Shown here: piece after piece, positions 31,561-44,500 of the stretch
Layout of the letters: every line of letters starts with the position of its first letter
Position numbering within the stretch: position 1 is the stretch's first letter
Source of the DNA: Acipenser ruthenus
Taxonomy: Eukaryota > Chordata > Actinopteri > Acipenseriformes > Acipenseridae
Assembly: GCF_902713425.1 (NCBI RefSeq)
Contig: NC_081217.1
Location: forward strand, 12,413,585 to 12,477,584
DNA: 64,000 nucleotides
Reading direction: 5' to 3'
The notes under the pieces: model-generated
Seen by the model: only the letters and a program-made list of their open reading frames with translations
Told to the model about the DNA's origin: nothing
Databases searched by the model: none
Translations under genes and position numbers: made by a program

Positions 31561-34500
31561 GGGTCTGATGTAGGAAAATAATGGGGACGAAGGGTGTATA
31601 TTTGTGTTGGTCTTTTTTTTTGGATATTAGTCATGTTATTTAATATTGTGTCAATAAATGTTAGAGGGATGTTAGGGTTCGAGTAAACGTAGTTGTTTAA
31701 AAACTATTGATGCAGATATGTTTTGCTTGCAAGAGTGTGTTATTCCATACTCTAAGAGTTACTTTAATTTAAAGCAGGAATGGAATGTGGGGGAATCAAT
31801 ATGGTCGGGGTCAAATACAGAAAGAGCTGCAGGGCTGGGCGTTGTGTTTAAAAATGCAAATGTCATAATAAGTGAAATACATGAAGTAGTCCCTGGGCGT
31901 TTATTGATTATTGATGTTAAATATGGAGAGACAGAATTGCGAGTAATAAATGTATATGGGCCCCAGTCAGGGACGGAGAGAGTTCATTTATTTGAAAAAT
32001 TAAGATTATTTTTGGTAACAAGCAGGATATTGCTTATAGCGGGGGATTTTAATTGTGGCATGTTAGCTGAAGACCAGAAAAAAGCAAATCTTGATAAATC
32101 TGGTAAAGTGATGAAATGCATTATAAATGATGCAGGTTTAAGAGATGTGGCAAAATGCTTTTGTCCCTCAGACCTAGGGTACACACGGTCTAATAAAACA
32201 CAATCTTGTATTTCAAGGATAGATTTTTGTTTTGTGTCTCGTGCTATAGAGATTAAGGATTTTAGTTTAGAATCTGTGTTTTTTTCAGACCATAGATTGT
32301 TTGAGATTTCAGTAAAATTGGTTGGAAAAATGAAATCTGGAGGGGGAGTGTGGAAATTAAATTGTAAATTACTAGAAGATGAGAAATTAATTAAAGCTTA
32401 CAAGAACAGATATTTGGAATAGAAAGAACTGAAGGTGTATTTTAATTCGATAAGTGAATGGTGGGAAATGATAAAGAGTCGAACCAAGGGTTATTTTGTA
32501 ACTTTAGGGAGAAAGAGAGCACAAGCGATTAAGGCTAAACATTTAAGACTGCAGCGGAGGTTGCAAAATTTGGTACAATTACAGGGAAGAGGTTTTGATT
32601 TTACTATGGAAATTGAGGAGATTAAGCACAGGCTCTCCGATTTATTTGGAGAAATAGAAAGGAAAGTACGGTTTAGGGCAAGAGTGAAACATTTAGAAAA
32701 AGACGAAACATGCAGCTGTTTCTTTTTCCGAGAACTGGTGAAGGGGAAAAGATTTGTGCAAGGTTTAAAAGATAGTGAAGGGGAAATAGTAACTGAAAGT
32801 GAACACATGTTAAACGTCGTAAAAGTGTTCTGTGAAGAGCTGTATAAGAAAAAAAGAAACGGAGGAGGGGGGGGGGCAGGATTCGTTTTTGAGTGAACTA
32901 GAGGGGGAGGTAAATAAGGAAGAGAGTATGGATTTAATACATGGGTTGAGGGCTGACGAGGTGAAGCAAGTGGTTTTCTCACTTGGTAAAGGGAAGGCAC
33001 CGGGGATAGATGGACTCCCTATAGAGTTTTACCAAACCTTCTGAGAGGACATTAAGGAGGACCTAGTGGAAGTGCTTAATGAATGTTTTAAAGTTAGAAG
33101 TTTGGGGAGATCTTTGAGGGAAGATTTGATAACCATTTTGTTTAAAAATAAAGGGGATATAAATGATCTGAAGAACTGGAGGTCAATTACATTACTTAAT
33201 TGTGATTATAAAATTTAATCCAAAATATTAATGATTAGACTACAAGAAGTAACCGGAAAATTAATCTGTCCGGATCAGGTTTGTGGTTTGCCAGGGATAA
33301 CTGTGGTGGATAATTTGGTTCTAATAAGAGATGCATGTCTATATGCAAAAGAGAGAGGACACCCTTTGTGTCTAATTAATATTGATCAGGAGAAAGCTTA
33401 TGATAGGGTAGATCATGAATATCTCTATAAAGTCTTTGTGCATATGGGGTTTGATCCAATTTTCATTGATTGGATTAAAATGCTGTTTCGGGACGTAAAT
33501 GCCAGGGTGGTGGTAAATGGGTTATTGTCACCGTCGTTTAAAATTAATTCAGGTGTAAGGCAAGGGTGCCCTCTATCACCCTTGTTATACATTTTTGCTT
33601 TAAAACCCATGCTAGCAAAAATAGGGAAAACAAAGCAGATAACAGGGGTGATTATTCCAGGGTCAGGACAACAAGAAGTGAAGGTATTGGCTTACATAGA
33701 TGATATATTGTTTATCTGCAGAGATGACTATTCAGTTCACAAAGCCTTGGATATAATGAAATTATTTGAAACAGCTTCTGGTTCAAAAATCAACGTAGAG
33801 AAGAGTCATGCGTTGTGTATGGGAGAATGGAAGGAAAAGGAGAGGATCGAGAAGGAGTTAATAGTGGAAGGGGAGAGTATAACGATTTTAGGTGTTGTTG
33901 TTAGAAAGTCTTTGATTTACGGCTAAATGCTGCCCTCTAGTGTTCATTAATGTTATATTGTTCTCTTTATACACGTCATCTTAGTGAGACAGTTTCCTTA
34001 TGAGTCAGCTCAGATAGTCGGTTTTTCTGTATTGTCATAGACGGCTGAGAGTAAGCAAGCCCTTTCTTACACGAATAATTCATCTATCTGTGCGTCAGTG
34101 CCGAAATGTAAGTAATAATCTTAATTATAAGTATTTCATCATCATTTCTGTTTAAATTGATATCAGTACTTAAACGTAAGATTTAAGTTTAATGATTGTA
34201 AACCTAGCATAGTAAGCTCATGCATATTCACTCTGCCAATTGCAATGTTTCCTTAGTTTACTTAATCCCTTGTTTATTGGAACAAGCAGGGTTTATAGAA
34301 ATCGTTGTTTCTTGTTTATTACAGACCACAGATACTAGCATTACCCAGATACTAGTATAACACAGATACTATTATAACACGGATAATATTATCACCTCAT
34401 TAGTGATTATAAACACGGATTGTTTGCTTGATGCACGTTCTGAATAAACCCACATATTCTGGAAGTACCTGTCTCCCCGTGTCTACTCATCTGACCGTGA

Positions 34501-37500
34501 GCCTATCCTTAGGCATCTGTTCAACTTCACCAAAAGAACCAGTCTAGCCTGAAGATGTCCCTGTCCTCTGTTACATGGTCCTTCGAGCCGGAGCATACTG
34601 AACAGACTGACCTAAGGATAAAATGGATAACAAGCAAAACGCAGAAAGCATGGATATCTCCAGTGCTGTGAACCCAGTTAACCCATTAACTACCAGCCTA
34701 CCTTATCCTGCTGTTGCCACCACCTCCATAGTGGACACCCCGACTGTCTGTACAGTGACAATATCCCAACCACTGGGCCCAACTGTCAGTACAGGCAGCC
34801 GGCCATCAGTGCGTGCCCGTATCCACCGGGAGAGACAAATTCTGCAACACCTTTCAGACTATGTCCTGGGATACCACCTGTAACGGGCACCCTCCACCAC
34901 ACAACATGCCCGAGCACCACAGAGCGAGGCAAGCACCCAAAGCAGATCACGCTCATGCCAGAGCAGAAAGTTTGATATCGCATCTCAGCGAAGCAGCCGT
35001 ATCACACAGCTCAGCTCACGCACCGCACGCAGCCATGCCTCAAGCACATCACTCAGGGATTCACAGTCAGCCATTCTCCGGGAAGAACAAAAACGAGCCG
35101 AACTGGAAGAGCTGAAACGTCAGATAGCTGAGGACAACAGGGCTGACGAACAATACAGACAACTAGATTATCAAGCTCGTGAAGCCCTCCGACAGAGAGA
35201 AATGAATACACAACAACTGTTGAGACAACGGCGCCTCAGGAAGGTAGAAAGACAACTAGAAGAAGCTCAGATGATTACATCATTCATCAAAGAAAATGAA
35301 CAAAGTGAGGGCATCACGTCACTTTCAGGTGATGCCTGTGCAGAACAGCTTACCATTACTTCGGTGAGCAACACTGCAATGCCTCCTACAGGCCACCTGC
35401 AGACCAAGACTGGTTCTAATGCCCAACAGAGCACTCTGAACGCTGAGGCAACGCCCTACCCTCCAGCCAGTCAGCCCAAGGCTGTAGGCCTATCACTGCA
35501 ATGGGACTGCACCACAGACAGTTCTGCGGTCGCCCAGCCTTCCCAGCCTATCCAATATGGCAAGTACCCACCACCACAGGGACTGACCCGGGCCGCAATG
35601 TGCTACCTACGGGATCAGTACCTATTTACCTAGTCAATCAGGCTTCTCCAGCCCACTTACCAACTGCTGTCCATGACACAGTCTCATCGTTTATACCTGG
35701 AGCAGCTAACCTACAACAGCCTCACCCTGTCAATACGCCTCTTCATCCCTCAGTAGGAGAAACACCCTGTTCATCGGTAGCCTACCAGGCATTACCAGCA
35801 GCATCACCATACCTGCAACCTATGTATCCACCTGGGGTACTTCCTGCACCAAACATGATGGACCTGCTAATTGCCTCCTCACATGGTATACCGAAGCCTA
35901 TCCTTCCCTACTTCGAGAATGGTAAAGAGAGTGACTTTGCCCTCCTCAAGATGGCACTAGACAGCCTTATGAACAACCATAGTCACCTCACCGAGCAGTA
36001 CAAGTACCAAGTGCTGTTAGGTCGCCTAAAACTCCCCAGTGCATACAAGTTAGCCAAGGCTTTTATGCACGACCCCAAGCCATACACTGCTGCACTCCAG
36101 GCCCTGAAGGATAAATATGGGCAGCCATGTCAACTCGTTCAGTGTGAGATAGGTACCATCATGAATGTTCCACCAATTAGGTTTGGAGACGCTGAAGACT
36201 TTGATGACTTCGCTCTAGCGGTGCACTCCCTGGTTGGCATGCTGCAATCTCTCGAAGGAGAGAATGGATACGAACTAAAGTGTGGCTCACACGTCAACCG
36301 TGGCATACTGAGAGCTGATGCAGACCAAACTTACACTCTCTGTGACTTGTCCGCCTGGCTGCAGACCAAGTCACGCGTTAAACGAATCTCTAACCGGGCA
36401 GCCGTCCTCTATAAGGGAGAGACCCAAAAGCCAGATAAGAAGGAGCAACGCTGTACATTCAAGAAGAAACAGCAACCAACATCAGTGTACTACAATACAG
36501 AATCCATGCCAGCCAATCCAACATCATGCCCCTCAACCAGTCAGATATCACCTACAAAGAGGAAAGACAAGCCGAAACCATACTGCCCCCGTTGCGATAA
36601 TAGTGAACACTATCTCAATGCATGCGCAGAGTTCAAGAAGCTCTCCACGGAACAGATTATCAAATGGATTACAGAGAAAGAACGCTGTTGGAGATGTGGA
36701 TGATCACACTCTCCAGAGTTTTGCACCCTCAAGAAGCCTTGCAACACATGTAAGGTGCTGCACCTTACTGTCCTGCATGATGCGGTTCAGAAAGTATGCA
36801 AGAACGTTCTTATGACTGGCGTCGAGCCTGAAACTATCTACTTCGACCGGCCAAACCGCCCTCACAATGTGATGCTGAAGGTGGTGAAAGTGCTTCTACA
36901 CCATGCAGGCCAAACCATCGAAACTTATGCTGTACAGGATGATGGATCCGAGAGGACAGTCGTCTTGACTCCAGCAGTCCAAAAGCTTAAGTTAAAAAAA
37001 ACAACCAGAAACAATGACACTCCGAACAGTGCGACAGGACATTGTACAAGTTCATGGTGCTTCAGTCACGTTTGACATATCCCCTGCTGATGATCACAGC
37101 ACGAAGTACAAGATACATCATGCCTTCACGGCGGATACTCTCGGTCTTTCAGAGTATTCTTACCCAACTAATGTCCTACAGAAGGGCTACCCTCATCTTC
37201 GTGGGCTCCAATTACCCCAGATAGACAAGGCTCATCCGATGATCCTAATTGGTTCAGACTTCCCACATCTGGTAATACCCATAAAGCCAGTGAATTTAGC
37301 CCCACCTGGGGCTCCAGTTGCAGTTTGTACCAACCTAGGCTGGGCGCTACAGGATCCTGCTAGTTTTCTCAAGCAACAAACCAGTGAACAGCAATGTTTG
37401 CTGACGGCCATTATGCCTTCAACATCTGATCTGCTGAAGAATGTTGAGAGACTCTGGCAGGTGGACACCCTACCATTCATTAATGAGAAACATGCAACCC

Positions 37501-39239
37501 TATCAAAGCAAGATCAGCAGGCTATAGAACTACTGGAGGCAAAGACCATCAGAGTGGACGAGAAAGGAGTACAGCGCTACGCCACGCCATTACTTCGAGT
37601 CCAAGACAGCCCCCACTTCCAAGCAACGAAGGGGGCGGTACTCCCCAACCTTCGACGTACGGAGCGACACCTTGCAAAGGATCCACAACTTGCTCAAGTT
37701 CATAACCAACTAATCCAACAGCTAGTAGATGCAGGGTATGTAAAGATACTGAGTCAAGAAGAAGTTGAAGCTTCAGAAGAATCTTGGTATTTCCCACATT
37801 ACGTAGTGCAGCACAATGGCAAGAACCGACTGGTGTTCAACTGCTCCTACCAACATGACGGTCTAGTGCTGAATAATCATCTGCTCCCGGGACCTACCCT
37901 CGGTCCATCCCTGCTAGGAGTACTACTCAGATTCAGACAACACACAGTCGCAATCTGTGGTGACATAAAAGCTATGTTTCACCAGGTACGCCTCCTGCTG
38001 CAGACAAGCCACTGCTCAGATTCATTTGGAGAGGCATGGAACGGGACAAACCCCCGAATGTCTACGAATGGCAAGTCTTGCCCTTTGGCACTACCTGCAG
38101 CCCCTGCTGTGCCACTTTCGCCTTACGTAAGCAAGCACATGACAACAGTGATGGAAATGAAGATGTCCTAGACTCCATCGACAAGGCCTTCTATGTCGAC
38201 AACTGCTTACAAAGTTTGACTACGGTAGCTGCCGCTAAACAGCTCATCGACAAGATGCACGATCAACTGTCATCCGGCAGCTTTGAAATCAGACAGTGGG
38301 CCAGCAACAATTCAAGAAAGCAGTGTTCTGTGGAAATGTCTCCATACAACAGTCTATCAACCTTCCCAATCCTAGTTAGTTCAGCACCTGGAGTGACCTG
38401 ATCATAGCCACACAGCAGTCCCTTGATGGGGCGGTGTCACAAAGACGGCCGGAGTGGGTGGTGTCAGACCAGAAGCAGGGAGTAAACAGACAGAGACTTG
38501 GGGTTTTGGTGGAGCTGAGCGAATGGTTTCGCTCAGCATTTAATAAAACAGCACAGAAAATAAAAGGTTTGAACAGTACAAAAACAGGACACGGCACTTG
38601 CGCCAAAATAAACAGACATACAAAACGACTAAACACTAACACACAGGTGAAACGGAGACGAACAAACACGGTGAGTACAAACAAAACACTTATTATATTT
38701 ACGATTACGATTTTAACTCTCCTTCTCTCTCACCCGTTCTCCACTCCCTGAACACCTAACCCTGACTGAGTGCTACGTGTCTCTATATATACTGTTGTGC
38801 TGGGATTCAATTACTAATTAATTATTCACTTGAATCCCAGCACGTGAATTAATTCTGTGCAACCCCGTGCTCACATATTACATTTTAAATGCACGTGCGT
38901 GATGTGCAATCCCGTGCCTAAATACAAATATACACTTTTTAAATACACGTGAAACACAGACCTGTTTATATCCCGTGTACCAATCTATACACCAACATTA
39001 ACACACGCAACATACAACACAACACACAAATGCACACAGGGGCGGGGCGCATTGCCACATATACCCCCCCTTGTGCGCAGCACACATGGCCTCAACGGCC
39101 ACCTCCCCCCTTAAAAACCCAGCAGTCCAGGACAAAGTCTCGTGCTGGGAAGGGAGGCTTCAGTGGGCCCATGGCTGGCCATGCTGTCAGCACCCCTGCC
39201 GGTAGTGGCACGGCTGACAGCCTGTTGGTCCACTTCTGC

Positions 39240-40160
39240 AGCGAAACTGCTGCTGGGGAAAGTGGTCTCCTGACCTCTCCCCCTGTTTTTGTAGCCGGTA
39301 GCTCCCTTTGGTGGGGCTCCGACCACAGTACTGCCGGCAGCGAAGAAGCTGCAGTGGGAGCAGGTCTCCGGACCTCCCCCACGATCTCCGGCAGCGAAAC
39401 TGCTGCAGTGGGAGCAGGTCTCCAGACCTCCCCCACGATCTCCGGCAGCGAAACTGCTGCAGTGGGAGCAGGTCTCCGGACCTCCCCCACGATCTCCGGC
39501 AGCGAAACTGCTGCAGTGGGAGCAGGTCTCCTGACCTCCCCCACGATCTCCGGCAGCGAAACTGCTGCTGGGGTTGGTGGTCTCCTGACCTCTCCCCCTG
39601 TTTTTGTAGCCGGTAGCTCCCTTTGGTGGGGCTCCGACCACAGTACTGCCGGCAGCGAAGAAGCTGCAGTGGGAGCAGGTCTCCGGACCTCCCCCACGAT
39701 CTCCGGCAGCGAAACTGCTGCAGTGGGAGCAGGTCTCCGGACCTCCCCCACGATCTCCGGCAGCGAAACTGCTGCAGTGGGAGCAGGTCTCCGGACCTCC
39801 CCCACGATCTCCGGCAGCGAAACTGCTGCTGGGGAAAGTGGTCTCCTGACCTCTCCCCCTGTTTTTGTAGCCGGTAGCTCCCTTTGGTGGGGCTCCGACC
39901 ACAGTACTGCCGGCAGCGAAGAAGCTGCAGTGGGAGCAGGTCTCCGGACCTCCCCCACGATCTCCGGCAGCGAAACTGCTGCAGTGGGAGCAGGTCTCCG
40001 GACCTCCCCCACGATCTCCGGCAGCGAAACTGCTGCAGTGGGAGCAGGTCTCCGGACCTCCCCCACGATCTCCGGCAGCGAAACTGCTGCAGTGGGAGCA
40101 GGTCTCCTGACCTCCCCCACGATCTCCGGCAGCGAAACTGCTGCTGGGGTTGGTGGTCTC
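39240..40160 (-). repeat. Higher-order minisatellite in the LTR element
   Basis: A unit of about 57 bp (core GATCTCCGGCAGCGAAACTG, then CTGCAGTGGGAGCAGGTCTC) is repeated about a dozen times. It is grouped in three larger blocks, each opened by a variant containing GTTTTTGTAGCCGGTAGCTC. Both strands stay open over more than 1 kb. On the minus strand it codes for AAVSLPEIVGEVRRPAPT repeats. Confidence 0.85.
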
Positions 40161-40619
40161 CAGACCTCCTCCCCCTTCTTCGTGGCCGACAGCTCCCCTT
40201 TCTGGGGCTCCGGCCACCGTACTCCCCGTGGTGGAGGTACGGGAAGCAGAGACAGCTCCTGCTGTTCTGCTTCTGGCAGTGGCGGAGGCAGCTCCTGCTC
40301 CTCTGCTCCTGGAAGTGGCAGAGGCAGCTCCTGCTCCTCTGCTCCTGGCGGTGGTGGTGGCGAAGGCAGAGGCAGCTCCTGCTGCTCTGCTCCTTTCGGT
40401 GTAGGTGGCGGAGGCAGAGGCAGCTCCGGCTGCTCTGCTCCTGCCGGTGAAGGTGGGAGCAGCGTGTAGTCTCCTGGCGACTGAGGTGGGAGCAGCGTGT
40501 AGTCTCCTGGCGACTGAGGTGGGAGCAGCGTGTAGTCTCCCCCTTTTTCAGGGGACTGGTGCTGCTCTGCCTCTCTTGCAGCGGACTGGTGCGGCTCTGC
40601 CTCTCTTGCAGGGGACTGG

Positions 40620-40940
40620 TGCGGCTCTGCCTCTGAAGGGGAAACCAGCAGGCATTCTTCCTCTACTGGTTGTGCTGGGGAAACCAACAGGCATTCTTCC
40701 TCTGCTGGTTGTGCTGGGGAAACCAGCAGGCATTCTTCCTCTGCTGGTTGTGCTGGGGAAACCAGCAGGCATTCTTCCTCTGCTGGTTGTGCTGGGGAAA
40801 CCAACAGGCATTCTTCCTCTGCTGGTTGTGCTGGGGAAATCAGCAGGCATTCTTCCTCTGCTGGTTGTGCTGGGGAAACCAGCAGGCATTCTTCCTCTGC
40901 TGGTTGTGATGGGGAAACCAGCAGGCATTCTTGCTCTGCT
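40620..40940 (-). repeat. 39-bp coding minisatellite
   Basis: About eight copies of a 39-bp unit containing GGCATTCTTCCTCTGCTGGT code on the minus strand for a 13-residue repeat (VSPAQPAEEECLL). Variants carry AACAGG or AGCAGG. Confidence 0.9.
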
Positions 40941-41209
40941 GGTGAAGGTGGGAACAGCTGCCTCTCAGGCTTCGGATTCCCGTGGTCCCCCGTCTGGGCG
41001 CTGGACGCTCGCGGTCCCCCCGTCTGGGCGCTGGACGCTCGCGGTCCCCCCGTCTGGGCGCTGGTTCCTCCTCTTCATACTGGGTGGGGCATATGGCTAA
41101 CGTGTGCCCATAAGCCCCACAGCCAGGGCATAACTCTGCTGCGAGGTTCTTTAAAAAAACCTCCCAGCCATCATCCTCGACCTCCTCCCTTTTGGGCTGT
41201 GGACGCCCC

Positions 41210-41560
41210 GACTCCTCCCTTTTGGGCTGTGGACACTCGGGTTCCCCCCACTCAGGCGTAGGACGTTCGGGTTCCTCCCACTCAGGCGTAGGACGTTCGG
41301 GTACCTCCCACTCAGGCGTAGGACGCTCAGGCTCCTCCCACTCGGGCTGTGGACGCTCAGGCTCCTCCCACTCGGGCTGTGGACGCTCAGGCTCCTCCCA
41401 CTCGGGCTGTGGACGCTCAGGCTCCTCCCACTCGGGCTGTGGATGCTCAGGCTCCTCCCACTCGGGCTGTGGACGCTCAGGCTCCTCCCACTCGGGCTGT
41501 GGACGCTCAGGCTCCTCCCACTCGGGCTGTGGACGCTCAGGCTCCTCCCGCTCAGGTACT
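41210..41560 (-). repeat. 30-bp coding minisatellite
   Basis: About eleven copies of a 30-bp unit (GGCTGTGGACGCTCAGGCTC then CTCCCACTCG) code on the minus strand for a ten-residue repeat EEPERPQPEW. Confidence 0.9.
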
Positions 41561-44500
41561 GGAGAGGGCAGCGACTGCTCCTCTCCCTCTTGCTCACTGG
41601 AAGGCATCCCTCCCATGTCTGCAGCTAGGTAACCCAGCACCACCATGGTGAGGTCACGAACGGATGCCGGGTTGTGCTGTTGCTCCCAGTCCTCCCATCG
41701 TCTCCCATCTCGCATCTGCAGTGCATGAATAACCATGGGGAGGTCACTGGCGAAGTTCCCCTCGGGGTGCACCAGCCAGTCCCATATTTCCCGGGACGGT
41801 GGGGAACCCGGTGGCAGTGGGGGTAGAGGGGTGGCTACTGCCCCGTTGTGGCTGTCCTCCTCCCAGCCCGGCATGCAGGATGAGGGCTGCAGCTGTTGTT
41901 GCTGCTGCTGCTTCTGCTGCTTCCTGCAGCTCTTTCTTCCCATCCTCGCTTTACTATTTTTTTTTTATTTTTTTTTTATTTTTTTCCACAAAACCCCCTC
42001 TCCTGGTCTGACGCTTGGAGGCGCTATTATCCCACGATGACACCACGTGTCACAAAGACGGCCGGAGTGGGTGGCGTCAGACCAGAAGCAGGGAGTAAAC
42101 AGACTGAGACTTGGGGTTTTGGTGGAGCTGAGCGAATGGTTTCGCTCAGCATTTAATAAAACAGCACAGAAAATAAAAGGTTTGAACAGTACAAAAACAG
42201 GACACGGCACTTGCGCCAAAATAAACAGACATACAAAACGACTAAACACTAACACACAGGTGAAACGGAGACGAACAAACACGGTGAGTACAAACAAAAC
42301 ACTTATTATATTTACGATTACGATTTTAACTATCCTTCTCTCTCACCCGTTCTCCACTCCCTGAACACCTAACCCTGACTGAGTGCTACGTGTCTCTATA
42401 TATACTGTTGTGCTGGGATTCAATTACTAATTAATTATTCACTTGAATCCCAGCACGTGAATTAATTCTGTGCAACCCCGTGCTCACATATTACATTTTA
42501 AATGCACGTGCGTGATGTGCAATCCCGTGCCTAAATACAAATATACACTTTTTAAATACACGTGAAACACAGACCCGTTTATATCCCGTGTACCAATCTA
42601 TACACCAACATTAACACACGCAACATACAACACAACACACAAATGCACACAGGGGCGGGGCGCATTGCCACAGGCGGCCAGCAGCGATACAAGTTCCACA
42701 CAGACAGCTAAACGCCGGATGGAGGCCGAGATCCTCCTCTTACAGCAAGTTCATGCAGATAGCTTTTCAGGGGAGTTGAATGCCCTTGAGACAGGCAAAG
42801 ATATACCAGCAAATAGCCGTCTATGGACTCTTTCACCCGAGTATGACCAGTGCCTCAGACTCATTAGAGTAGGGGGTAGGCTACGCCGAGCTGAGGGCCT
42901 GAACCCAGATTCAATCCATCCCATTGTGTTGGACCCGAGCCATCCAATAACAAAGCTCCTCATACAAGACTACGATGAAAGGCTTCTCCATCCTGGACCA
43001 GAACGAGTCCTTGCTGAAATCAGGCGTAAGTATTGGATACTACGCTGCCGAGAGGCCATCCGCCGACACCAATAAACCTGCCAACAATGCCGTAGGTGGC
43101 ACGCCAACCCTGAAGTGCCGAAGATGGCAGGCTTGCCTCCTGCACACTTACGCCTTTACAAGCCCTTTTTCTGGTCTACAGGAGTAGACTGCTTCGGTCC
43201 TTTCACCATCAAAATTGGTCGGAGAACAGAGAAACGCTGGGGCATTATATTCAAGTGCCTAACGACCCGTTGCGTCCACCTTGACCTCTTGGAGAACCTC
43301 GACACGGATGCCTTCCTGATGGCATTCCGACGCTTTGTCTCTCGACGAGGCAAGCCCTTTGAAATCCTTTCTGATCGAGGCACCAACTTTCGTGGTGGAG
43401 ATAATGAACTACAAGAGGCTATCGCCAGCATGGAGCCTTCACTTAAACAGCAGCTTGCCGATCAGAAAGTGACCTTCCGATTCAACCCGCCAAACGCTCA
43501 GCACTTCGGTGGAACCTGGGAACGTGAGATTAAGTCGGTGAAGAATGCTCTGCGCGTGGTGCTTGGTGACCGTACTGTGACTGAGCCTGTTCTATGCACC
43601 GTCCTCATCGAAGTTGAAGGGATTCTGAATTCTAAGCCCCTTGGCTACGTGTCTTCAGATGTAGCTGATCTGGATCCGATTACTCCCAATGTGCATCTAA
43701 TGAGACGTCGGGACGCATCCCTTCCTCAGGTGATATACCCATCAAACGATCTGTTAGGCCAACGCCGTTGGCGCCACAGCCAGATTCTTGCAGACCACTT
43801 TTGGGCCAACTTTGTAAGACATTATCTCCCAGATCTTCAGAAGTGGCACAAGGACTGCAAAGACTTGACAGTTGACCAGGTTGTCATGATCGTCGACCCC
43901 CAGCTACCTCGTGCTCTGTGGCCGACCGGCAAGGTTACAGAGACCCACAGAGGACCAGATGTTCGCATCCGAACAGCCAAAGTCCAGATCCGGGACCGGG
44001 CCTACATCCGTCCAGTAGCCAGAATGATCTGGCTTCCCTTTCTCAAGGAAGAGGATGAGGCTATCCAGACCAACTGAACAGCCAGAGACTTTCCTCCTGA
44101 CTTGCACATTTTCTATACAAATTTGGGGGCGGCTGTGTTAGAAAGTCTTTGATTTACGGCTAAATGCTGCCCTCTAGTGTTCATGAATGTTATATTGTTC
44201 TCTTTATACACATCATCTTAGTTTCCTTATGAGTCAGCTCAGATAGTCAGTTTTTCTGTATTGTATTAGATGGCTGAGAGTAAGCAAGCCCTTTCTTACA
44301 CGAATAATTAATCTATCTGTGCGTCAGTGCCGAAATGTAAGTAATAATCTTAATTATAAGTATGTCATCATCATTTCTGTTTAAATTGATATCAGTACTA
44401 TACGTAAGATTTAAGTTTAATGATTGTAAACATAGCATAGTAAGCTCATGCATATTCACTCTGCCAATCGCAATGTTTCCTTAGTTTACTTAATCCCTTG

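Larger units (their letters stand above)
38435..42672 (-). mobile_element. Very young non-autonomous LTR element rich in coding minisatellites
   Basis: LTRs of 625 bp (38435-39059, 42048-42672) differ at only four or five sites. A perfect 5-bp duplication GGCGG flanks the element. On the minus strand it has a primer-site region beside the right LTR and a G-rich purine tract beside the left one. The interior (2.99 kb) codes for a Gag-like protein (41943 downward) with PSREIWDWLVHPEGNFASDL and a zinc knuckle CPGCGAYGHTLAIC. Long repeats follow. No polymerase is recognisable. It is inserted in the BEL fossil. Confidence 0.88.

Noticed and set aside
38949-40804. A 570-residue and a 506-residue frame as host repeat proteins
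   Set aside because: Both lie inside a pair of near-identical 625-bp LTRs with GGCGG duplications, so they belong to the LTR element. Openness on both strands follows from the repeat.
41210-41560. Regular 30-bp repeats as a CRISPR-like array
   Set aside because: The repeats are directly adjacent without spacers, in a vertebrate sequence. They form a coding minisatellite.
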